Below, piece by piece: positions 56,126-64,000 of a stretch of 64,000 nt of DNA (the stretch's first letter is position 1; every line of letters begins with the position of its first letter). The DNA is from Shewanella sp. CG12_big_fil_rev_8_21_14_0_65_47_15 (GTDB lineage Bacteria > Pseudomonadota > Gammaproteobacteria > Enterobacterales > Shewanellaceae). A program made the translations under genes and the position numbers. The DNA lies in assembly GCF_002783505.1 (NCBI RefSeq), contig NZ_PFGL01000067.1, positions 46,532 to 110,531 on the forward strand, read 5' to 3'. A model generated the notes under the pieces. It saw only the letters and a program-made list of their open reading frames with translations, made no database searches and was not told the origin of the DNA.

Positions 56126-58330
56126 TTGGACTCAATGCTAGGTTTTACCTCCGCTTTTACTTATATAGGATTTGCTATGCGACTCGCGCTCACCCCCTGT
56201 GCAGCTTCAATACGTTATGCCTTAATTGGTTCGGCATTATTTTCAGGTATGGCCTTTGCCACCACGGCAGTGAAGGCTGTTACGCCACCAGCACCCATTG
56301 AGCGCCTGATTATTTCGGGAAGTCGCGTCGTAGAACGTATTGATGAGGTCCCCTCCTCTGTCACCTTAATTGATAACGCCACGCTCGACCAAGACCTCAA
56401 GGTCAGCTCCGAGCTACAGAATATTCTAGCAATGCGCGTTCCAGGCTTAGCGCCATCTTCGGGTACCTCAAGTAATGCAGGGCAAACGCTACGTGGCCGT
56501 AAGGCACTCATACTGATTGATGGTGTACCGCAATCGACACCATTGCGTAATGGCTCGCTGGATATGCGCTCAGTGGATGTGAACGCCATAGAGCGTATCG
56601 AAGTGATTAAAGGCGCAACCTCGATTTACGGTAATGGTGCAGCAGGCGGCATTATCAACTACATCACCAAGAAACCTGGCGACAGTAAAGCACATGTGGA
56701 TCTTGGTGCCTCGAGCAAATTCAGCACAGTGAAATTTGAAGACAGCGCTGGCTATCGCTTTAATGCGGGAGTGGATGGCTCACTTGACAAGTTCAGTTAT
56801 GTCTTAAATGCCGTGACCGAAGAAACGGGTCTGCAGCGTGATGCAGAAGGTGATGTACCTGGCCTAGTTTATGGATTATCCGAAACGAAAACCCAAAACC
56901 TATTTACCAAATTGCAATATCAGTTTACCGATGCCAGATCACTGCAATTCACCTACAACTACTATGAAGCACAACAGGATGCAGACTTAGTCGATGTCAC
57001 TGGCAGTATTAATTCGGGCGTTAAAACCTACGCCATTAAAGATACCTCGGGCAAACCAAAACTCGGCGAACCACAGGGACCTAAGGGCAACCATAACCTG
57101 ACCTTAAAGTATGTTGACGACGCATTATTAGATAACACACAAATGGTGTTAGACGCCTACGGCCAAAAAATTGATAACATGTTTTTCTTCTCTTCCTCAC
57201 TCGCGAATCCCTCGGAAGGATACAGTGGTGGGCAATCGATTATTCTGTCTGAAAAAATTGGCTTACGCGCCAACTTTAATACCGAGGTCGATTGGGACAA
57301 GATAGTCACCAATTTTATTTATGGGGTCGATGCTTTGCAGGATATCAGCAGTCAGCCTCTTGAGGATGGCCGTATTTGGGTACCTGAAATGGACATGACC
57401 AACCTTGCTTTCTATCTGCAGACTAAATGGGTGATATTTGATGATTGGGTCATTAAGGCGGGAGTTCGTCAGGATAGTGTGGATTTAAGTGTTAACGATT
57501 ACAGCACATTAAAACTGTGTGCGAGTGCGACTCAGTGTACCGAATCGATTGATGTTAAAGGAGGCGAGCTTGGCTTTAACGCCACCACTTATAACTTAGG
57601 GCTACGTTATACAGGTAGCAGCTTTGCTAGCCCGTTTATCAGTTATTCCCAAGGGGCCGACATTTCTGATCTTGGTCTGTTATTACGCACTGCGGCAGTC
57701 AATGACATCGCCTTAATCAAAACACAGGCAGCCATTATTGATAACTATGAGATAGGTATTTCAGGCTATGTTGATGCTTTTTCCTATGAACTCGCCGCCT
57801 TTTTCAGCGAATCAGAACTCGGCACCAGCAGCAAATACGACCCAGTATCAGGTGCCTATGTTCCAGTTCGCGCCCCGCAAGAAATTTGGGGCTACGAAGC
57901 ACAAGTCAGTTATTCTTGGTTAGACAATCTCAGCACCGGTATGAGCTATAGCTTTGTCGAAGGTAAAGATACCGAAAAAGATGAGTATTTAGACGGGCAA
58001 ATCATCTCTCCACCTAAATTTACCGCTACCTTAGATTGGCAACCCACAGATAACAGCAATATAAGTTTGGCCTATTTATATGTCGGCGATCGCGACCGAT
58101 TCGAGCCCATTGATGGCGCATATGTTGGCAGCCAAGGCCCCGTTGAACATTACAACCTAGTCAATTTGAGCAGTAGCTACCAAATCAATGATTGGACTTT
58201 ATCCCTTGGTGTGGAAAACCTGTTCAATGAAGATTACTACTCCGCTCGCTCGCAATCTTTTACCTTTAAAGGCTACAACACTAAAGGCTTAGGGACGACA
58301 ATGAATGTCGGCGTGAGCTACCAGTTTTAA
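56126..58330 (+). CDS. TonB-dependent iron/siderophore receptor
   Basis: Plug domain (VPSSVTLIDNATL...RGRKALILIDGVPQ...IERIEVIKGATSIYGNGAAGGIINYITKKP); C-terminal VGVSYQF; likely start at 56177. Confidence 0.93.
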   Translation: MDSMLGFTSAFTYIGFAMRLALTPCAASIRYALIGSALFSGMAFATTAVKAVTPPAPIERLIISGSRVVERIDEVPSSVTLIDNATLDQDLKVSSELQNILAMRVPGLAPSSGTSSNAGQTLRGRKALILIDGVPQSTPLRNGSLDMRSVDVNAIERIEVIKGATSIYGNGAAGGIINYITKKPGDSKAHVDLGASSKFSTVKFEDSAGYRFNAGVDGSLDKFSYVLNAVTEETGLQRDAEGDVPGLVYGLSETKTQNLFTKLQYQFTDARSLQFTYNYYEAQQDADLVDVTGSINSGVKTYAIKDTSGKPKLGEPQGPKGNHNLTLKYVDDALLDNTQMVLDAYGQKIDNMFFFSSSLANPSEGYSGGQSIILSEKIGLRANFNTEVDWDKIVTNFIYGVDALQDISSQPLEDGRIWVPEMDMTNLAFYLQTKWVIFDDWVIKAGVRQDSVDLSVNDYSTLKLCASATQCTESIDVKGGELGFNATTYNLGLRYTGSSFASPFISYSQGADISDLGLLLRTAAVNDIALIKTQAAIIDNYEIGISGYVDAFSYELAAFFSESELGTSSKYDPVSGAYVPVRAPQEIWGYEAQVSYSWLDNLSTGMSYSFVEGKDTEKDEYLDGQIISPPKFTATLDWQPTDNSNISLAYLYVGDRDRFEPIDGAYVGSQGPVEHYNLVNLSSSYQINDWTLSLGVENLFNEDYYSARSQSFTFKGYNTKGLGTTMNVGVSYQF

Positions 58331-58379
58331 GGTGCGCTCGAAAAAGAGTTAATCAAAGAGTAAATGAAGCCAAATGGGA

Positions 58380-58982
58380 TTACGCGTCCTGCTTGGCTTT
58401 ATACTCCTCCTTTAACAAGGCGTAGAGATACTCATCGCCCCACGCGCCCTTAAAGAAGATGTTTTTCACATAATGGGCTTCGCGCCTAAAGTGGAGTTTT
58501 TCGAGTAAGCGGCAGGATGCTAGATTTTGTGCATCGGTGATAGCAATGACTCTATGCTGATGTAATTCAATAAAGAGGTAATCCAGCAATGCACTGACCG
58601 CCTCAAAAGCGACATTCTTGCCTTGATGCTCAGGCGCAATCGTAAAACCGATTTCTACCTGCTGCTCATCGATAAAATGCAGCGCCAGATCGCCAACTAA
58701 CATGGCAGGCGCCGCTCCCAACGCGGCAGTGACAATCGCCAGTTGAAACCACGTATCTGTCGCACCAAATTGTGCATAATCCATCTTCTCGAACAGCGCG
58801 ACTGCATCGCTATAGCGGTAATCCGTCCAGCTTTGATATTTGGCGACCTTAGAGTCGGCTCGATAGGCGGTAAAAGCCTCAAGATCCGCTCGCTGGAATG
58901 GCCTAAGCACAAAGTGCTCGGTCGTTAAACCGTTATTCACCACTTTATGAAGTGCTTTGCTCAACGCCAATGTCGATGCCAT
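58380..58982 (-). CDS. GNAT N-acetyltransferase (RimJ/RimL-like)
   Basis: TEHFVLRPFQRADLEAFTAYRAD; GFTIAPEHQGKNVAFEAVSALLDYLF. Confidence 0.87.
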   Translation of the reverse strand: MASTLALSKALHKVVNNGLTTEHFVLRPFQRADLEAFTAYRADSKVAKYQSWTDYRYSDAVALFEKMDYAQFGATDTWFQLAIVTAALGAAPAMLVGDLALHFIDEQQVEIGFTIAPEHQGKNVAFEAVSALLDYLFIELHQHRVIAITDAQNLASCRLLEKLHFRREAHYVKNIFFKGAWGDEYLYALLKEEYKAKQDA

Positions 58983-59117
58983 AACTGAAACCCTTAATGT
59001 AAATAAGTCACTAAGTTACACCCAGAGCGAAAGCGTTAATAGCAGCCAATGGACTTTATTCAGTGATTAGTTTGGTGATAGCTGTACTTCAGTCTAAAGG
59101 CTTAAATAACTCCAAGC

Positions 59118-60458
59118 TCAGCGCTTACCTTTAAATGCTTTGGCGCTGTGCTTATTGATGCTACGGCGGTTCGCCTGTTTATCCCGCGGTGGCCGCTTAC
59201 GCTCAACCTTATTATCCGCACCGCCATCAGTGATTTTTTCACGCGGCTTATCCGTTACCGGAAAGTCAGCCAATAATGCCAGCGGTAACTCCCGCGCAGT
59301 TAAGTTTTTGATCGCCGTTAAAGTGGCCATTTCACCGTGACACACGAGGGAAATCGCCAGCCCTTTTTCGCCTGCGCGGGCGGTGCGGCCAATGCGGTGC
59401 ACATACACAGGCGCGCTCATAGGCAAATCCAAATTGATGACCACAGGCAAGGCATCGACATGAATGCCGCGCGCCATCAAATCTGTCGCCACTAATACTT
59501 GAATGCGATTGGCTTTAAAGTCGGCCAAGGTTTGACTGCGCACGGTTTGATCTTTTTCGCCGTGCAGCGCGGCAGCTTTTATCCCCGTCTTAGCAAGTCG
59601 TTTAGCGATGGCATCGGCATCATCACGGGCGCTGATAAACACCAGCACCTGCGGCCACTGATATTGTTTTAATAGCGTAATCAGTGCCTGCGCTTTACTG
59701 CCCTTGTTGACTAAATAGAGCTGCTCTTCGATTTCGGCGGCTACTGAATTCACCTTGTGAGCTTCGACCCGTAGCGGATCATTGACCAATAGTTTACCCG
59801 CCAATGCAGCCAAAGCCTCGGGCAAAGTGGCAGAAAACAACGAGGTTTGCTTAAGCTTAGGCATAAACGCCAGCAGCTTTTGCACATCGGGCCAAAACCC
59901 CATTTCCAGCAGGCGGTCAGCTTCATCCAGCACAAGATGTTTTATCGAATCGAGGCTGATATGGGACTGCTTGCATAAATCCAGCAAACGCCCAGGGGTT
60001 GCCACTAACAGCTGCGGCTTGGCTACGAGTTCGGCTAATTGATCTTCCAAGGGGATGCCACCACACAGAAGCTGAATGTTCAACGGAGCCGATAACTGGC
60101 TCGCTACCGCTTGCAGCGCCTCGGTCACCTGCAGCGCTAATTCCCGCGTGGGCACCAGCACTAACGCCAGCGCATTTGTGGCCGACACAGACTTAGCGCC
60201 CTGCAACTGTGTTTGTTGCTGAATTTGTTGATAGATTGCTTGCAGCAAGGGCAAACCAAAGGCCAAGGTTTTACCGCTACCGGTTTGTGCTAAGGCTAAC
60301 AAATCCCGCCCCGCAAGAATGGCCGGAATTGCCAATTGCTGTACCCGAGTCGGATGTTTAAGCCTTGTGGGCAAGGCCTTAAGTAACGCCGAATTTAACC
60401 CAAGCTCGGCAAAGGTTAACGACTCAGGGAAAGAAGAAGGCTCGGCAAAGGTCATCAC
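59118..60458 (-). CDS. DEAD-box RNA helicase
   Basis: ALAQTGSGKTLAFGLPLL, VPTRELALQV, LDEADRLLEMGF, HRIGRTARAG. Confidence 0.95.
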   Translation of the reverse strand: MMTFAEPSSFPESLTFAELGLNSALLKALPTRLKHPTRVQQLAIPAILAGRDLLALAQTGSGKTLAFGLPLLQAIYQQIQQQTQLQGAKSVSATNALALVLVPTRELALQVTEALQAVASQLSAPLNIQLLCGGIPLEDQLAELVAKPQLLVATPGRLLDLCKQSHISLDSIKHLVLDEADRLLEMGFWPDVQKLLAFMPKLKQTSLFSATLPEALAALAGKLLVNDPLRVEAHKVNSVAAEIEEQLYLVNKGSKAQALITLLKQYQWPQVLVFISARDDADAIAKRLAKTGIKAAALHGEKDQTVRSQTLADFKANRIQVLVATDLMARGIHVDALPVVINLDLPMSAPVYVHRIGRTARAGEKGLAISLVCHGEMATLTAIKNLTARELPLALLADFPVTDKPREKITDGGADNKVERKRPPRDKQANRRSINKHSAKAFKGKR

Positions 60459-60648
60459 AGCACCAGATTAAGAAGTGGGAGCGAAAGTTTACTGAGAGTG
60501 GAATCGTATTACCAATCTTGCTTACACTATTGTGTAAATAGTGCGGTTTAAGCCAAGCCCCATGCTGACACAAAATAGTGCCGTGACGGTTTGGACATGA
60601 TCAGTTCCCACCCGCTCCCCCCCTCCAGCGCTAGCAGCCCGACGCTCG

Positions 60649-61197
60649 CTACACTAATAACCGAGTCCGAAAACCCCGCGCGGCATAATAAGAGTCGGCA
60701 CCATTGTGATAGGTAAAAATCTGCCCATAACGTCTATCGCCGAAAATTGCGCCACCCAAGGTTCTGATCTCTAATGGTGTTTGCAGCCAACTGGAAGTCT
60801 TAGTATCAAACTCTCCTAAGGTTTGTAACTCACGATATTGCGCCTCGGTCAGCATTTGTGCACCCATTTGCGTCGCAAGCTCCATTGCACTGCCAACGGG
60901 CTTATTGTTCTTACGGGCATCGAGCGCCGCTCCGTCGTAGCAAAGACTCCGACGACCCAAAGGGCTTTGCGCTGCACAATCGACAAAAATAAATTTGCCC
61001 GTATGTGGATCAACCCCCACCACATCAGGCTCACCGCCAGTAAGTTCCATCTCATGCAGCGTATTTTGATTCTGCGTGCCGCTTTGGCGAATTTTGGCTT
61101 CAACCTCGGCCCAATGGATCCCCTGATGACGCGGCGTATTCGCCGCAAACCTTAGTGCTAGCTTTGCGAGTAATTCGTTTAATAGTGAGTCATTCAC
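60649..61197 (-). CDS. DUF4256 family protein
   Basis: LHEMELTGGEPDVVGVDPHTGKFIFVDCAAQSPLGRRSLCYDGAALDARKNNKP. Confidence 0.85.
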   Translation of the reverse strand: MNDSLLNELLAKLALRFAANTPRHQGIHWAEVEAKIRQSGTQNQNTLHEMELTGGEPDVVGVDPHTGKFIFVDCAAQSPLGRRSLCYDGAALDARKNNKPVGSAMELATQMGAQMLTEAQYRELQTLGEFDTKTSSWLQTPLEIRTLGGAIFGDRRYGQIFTYHNGADSYYAARGFRTRLLV

Positions 61198-61651
61198 AGT
61201 TATCTCCTTTAGTGATTATTGAAAATCATCGCTTTGGGCTGTTAAGCATTAACCGTTTTACCGTGACTGAGGATAACGGCTATATCATAAAGATGCATGT
61301 TTTTCATCTAGCAGGCTAACCTAATTCCAAGCTCATCTAAACATCTCAATTCAACATTCAATGCGCCGTTTTAGACTAGATCTTTTTACCTCACGGGCTT
61401 AAAGCGAGCTTATGGTAGCACCCCGAGCAATCAGCTTTATGAATGTGCAACACAACTCATTTGTTTAACTGAGCGTAGTGGAACACTAGCGTGATTCTGA
61501 CTAAACCCGAGAAACACAGCTTTAAAGAAAGACAGCCGCGCTTGAAGAAGAAGCCAAACTTAAAAAGCAGCAAGCGTTTCAGCTTAAAACCGAGCAAGAG
61601 TTAGAGAAAGTCGAAGTCGCATTTACTGAATGATACAAGATTGTATCAACT

Positions 61652-62719
61652 TTAAACCTGTGGGTGTAAAGCTTGGCTAAAAGCTTTGCCTTTACACCAT
61701 TTGCCGCTGTTGTGCTGCTTTTTAAACTCGCACATGCTATCCCATCGACCGCTTATGCCACTGTATTGACGGCGAAACTCTTTGGCTGAAGTGAGCCACG
61801 CATCGGAAGCAATGCCTAATTCATTAAGGAGTTTAGGCCGCTGATTATCAATATAACCTTTTTTATCAAGGCGAATGGCGCGGCCTGTCCAATCAATGAG
61901 TTCGAGATAATCGGCAAAATGGAAGGGAATGCCCGCTTGTTCATTCAGGTGTGCTGCACCATCGAATTGGACTAGGAATTTGTGGAGAATGTGAGTTTGA
62001 TTGGTTGAGGAGTCAGTTTGTATCGCTGAGATTGTTAATGCGCTATTGGGCGAATTTAGCGAGTTAATTCGCTCCTGAATCGATGTAAAATCAGAGGATT
62101 GCAAAGAGTCGGCAATACCCGCTCGAATAGGATTTAAATCGACATACATCATGCATGCGAGCAATGCTTGCTCATCTAACAGCGCTTGCGACTTAAAACG
62201 ACCTTCCCAGAAGGCGCCTTTGCATTCATCTTCACGATTGGCCTTGCGGGCGATGTCTTCATTCAGGCAGCGCATAAACCAGCTGATACTACTTAATCGT
62301 TCATGCCACTCGGCAAGTAAGCCATCGAGTAACATGACTTCACCGTCGATTAAAGCATCACCATTCATATACTTAGTTGCGACAGCATGGCCCTTAGTGA
62401 CTTGACACCAGCGGTTGATAATATCTTTTTGACTTAAGGATTTGGCCTTATCGACATTAATTTTGAGTATTAGATGATAGTGATTATTCCCTGTCTATTT
62501 CGCAAAGAGGGCATAGGCACAGATATCAATACAGAAAATCGCAGATAATGCCTTGATTTTATCTACAATCCAGCCGCGTCTATGTTCATAGCTTCGCCCC
62601 GTGAGTTTATCCTCTCCACATAAAAAAGCCCTTCTGACACAGCGATTTATCACATGATAGAAAGGTGTGGCGTTAGCATCAATTAACTGTCTTCTGGCCG
62701 AGGTCATAGCAAACTCCAC
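61652..62719 (-). pseudogene. RAYT / IS200-like Y1 transposase gene interrupted by an in-frame amber codon
   Basis: N-part ...PFYHVINRCVRRAFLCGEDKLTGRSYEHRRGWIVDKIKALSAIFCIDICAYALFAK*; same frame continues TGNNHYHLILKINVDKAKSLSQKDIINRWCQVTKGHAVATKYMNGDALIDGE... Confidence 0.88.
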
Positions 62720-62770
62720 ACAGACAAAATCAGGATAATTTAAAGCCTAGTCAAAGAAGCTAAAAAACAC

Positions 62771-62824
62771 AAAAAGATGTGGCTGTCCCCGCTTTCTCAA
62801 AAAGATGTGGCTGTCCCCGCTTTC
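62771..62824. repeat. Two direct copies of a 26-bp repeat upstream of the RAYT gene
   Basis: aaaaagatgtggctgtccccgctttc at 62771-62796 and 62799-62824. Confidence 0.95.
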
Positions 62825-62827
62825 CCT

Positions 62828-62855
62828 CCCCGCTTTCCCGCTTTCCCGCTTTCTG
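62828..62855. repeat. Short (c)ccgctttc repeats
   Basis: ccccgctttcccgctttcccgctttc following the two 26-bp copies. Confidence 0.85.
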
Positions 62856-62887
62856 AGGTTGCAGTGTTGGCTGTTAATCCCAAATGA

Positions 62888-63130
62888 GTTCAGCCTGTCC
62901 TATTTTTCTCCAGGCAAAAATACCTAAAGCCTGAGTATTCACCCCAAGCTGCAAGTGTGGGCTTTACTGGGTTTATTTCCCGCGTAGCGACCGAGCATCA
63001 GTACGGACTAAGAGGGCGAATAAACGAGCGGATATCGGTTCAATATCCGCAGCGGGAACTGTTGGGGTTCACGGTCGATGAACAGGACATGATAGAAGAG
63101 GCTATCGTTAGGCATTTAGCGATGAGATAA
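62888..63130 (+). pseudogene. Open frame with no ATG start, possible C-terminal remnant of an unrecognised gene
   Basis: VQPVLFFSRQKYLKPEYSPQAASVGFTGFISRVATEHQYGLRGRINERISVQYPQRELLGFTVDEQDMIEEAIVRHLAMR*. Confidence 0.35.
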
Positions 63131-63205
63131 CCGTTCGCTATATTATTGCAAATCGAGATTAACGCTTATCGCAAGGGTTGCCGCGCGTGGCGGCAGTTCT
63201 ACTGA

Positions 63206-63379
63206 CTATGCTTGATAAATGGATTTTTGGGTTACTGGTTTCATCTCATTCAACTGATGCTGCTTGATTTCCGGCGCCATTGAACTTACTTCGGCGCTTT
63301 TTTCGGCAGTTTTGAGATAGTGCCAGTTTGTATTTCCTCTCAGTGACTGGATGTCTTCCAGTTTGACTTTCTTAGTCAT
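63206..63379 (-). CDS. Small protein with N-terminus resembling the adjacent antitoxin
   Basis: MTKKVKLEDIQSLRGNTNWHYLKTAEKSAEV...; ATGACTAA overlap with the upstream ORF. Confidence 0.6.
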   Translation of the reverse strand: MTKKVKLEDIQSLRGNTNWHYLKTAEKSAEVSSMAPEIKQHQLNEMKPVTQKSIYQA

Positions 63380-63557
63380 GTTTCCTCTCCTTGGGTTTAC
63401 CAAACTCTTCTAGTTCTTTTTCAGTTGGGACAACTGAATCAGGGTCACTAAGTACAGCTTCGTTGATGTCTTTGTCAGTCAGAGCGTCGACTTCAGACAT
63501 TTTGGTCTTCCCTTTCAGAAACTTAATTTGATCAAGTGAAACTTTCCGTACAGTCAT
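63372..63557 (-). CDS. BrnA-like antitoxin (short)
   Basis: MTVRKVSLDQIKFLKGKTKMSEVDALTDKDINEAVLSDPDSVVPTEKELEEF; directly downstream of a brnT-like gene. Confidence 0.7.
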   Translation of the reverse strand: MTVRKVSLDQIKFLKGKTKMSEVDALTDKDINEAVLSDPDSVVPTEKELEEFGKPKERKHD

Positions 63558-63560
63558 AAC

Positions 63561-63863
63561 TTACACCACTTTTGAATAGGGTTTCATTAAACCTCGCTCG
63601 TAAGATTTCTTCTCACGAGAGTTGGCTTTACGTGCGGATATTAAGCGAATCGTACCCTTTGGGTCTCGCTCTGTATAGATTACAAACAGAATTCCATGCT
63701 TTGTCGTGCCGATAGTTTGATATCGAGATTCTTGGTAGTCTTGGCGAATATCTTCACGTTCAATCCTCTTCTCATCCAAAAACACGTGAAGAGCATCCGC
63801 AAAGTCAATTTTATGTTTTGCCATATTGATGGCATTTTTGGTTTCATCCCACTCAAATTCCAT
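63561..63863 (-). CDS. brnT: BrnT-family toxin
   Basis: MEFEWDETKNAINMAKHKIDFADALHVFLDEKRI...ISARKANSREKKSYERG. Confidence 0.93.
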   Translation of the reverse strand: MEFEWDETKNAINMAKHKIDFADALHVFLDEKRIEREDIRQDYQESRYQTIGTTKHGILFVIYTERDPKGTIRLISARKANSREKKSYERGLMKPYSKVV

Positions 63864-64000
63864 TTTTTCTCCTTGTGTTGATGTGTAAAAATATTACTGT
63901 ATAGCTTTCCTGTTTCGGCTGCTATTGGGGAAAAGGTTGAAAACAGGACATATATGGTCACCTCGGGGTTAGCAAGGCCAATGTCCTATTTTATTCGAAC

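Noticed and set aside
62771-62855. Short repeats considered as a CRISPR array
   Set aside because: Spacers are only 2 bp or absent and no cas genes are present.
63680-63961. 93-aa minus ORF overlapping brnT in another frame
   Set aside because: brnT frame matches a known family; this is an alternate frame.

Overview
This is a gammaproteobacterial chromosome segment, almost certainly Shewanella by gene content and order (inferred from memory, not from a search). Most of it is conserved housekeeping: greA; a Met-Leu-Gln-Gln-Met-Leu-Gln tRNA operon; ychF, pth, ubiF-like, miaB, ybeZ, ybeY, ybeX, lnt; leuS, lptE, holA, nadD, rsfS, rlmH, mrdA, mrdB, mltB, rlpA, dacA, ybeD, lipB, lipA; rimI, holD, dps; tRNA-Trp; rpiA, rlmI; mgtE; carAB, dapB, FKBP; a TonB receptor with a Fur box; and a DEAD-box helicase. 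The most interesting locus is at 39.27-41.53 kb. It encodes a small secreted Cys-rich peptide, then a DUF692 (MNIO) enzyme, then a DUF2063 partner: a bufferin-type RiPP/metallophore operon. Its precursor carries two near-identical 48-aa, 6-Cys core modules whose DNA has diverged almost only at synonymous sites. Other points of interest are a structured leader upstream of an OMP-like/mgtE operon, a 25-bp palindrome in the lptE 5' coding region with a competing upstream copy, a RAYT transposase with an in-frame amber stop just before its HUH motif and adjacent GGGGACAGCCAC-type repeats, a BrnT locus with two short tandem antitoxin-like ORFs, two adjacent truncated genes by tRNA-Trp, and an in-frame TGA near the start of an RNase D-like gene.
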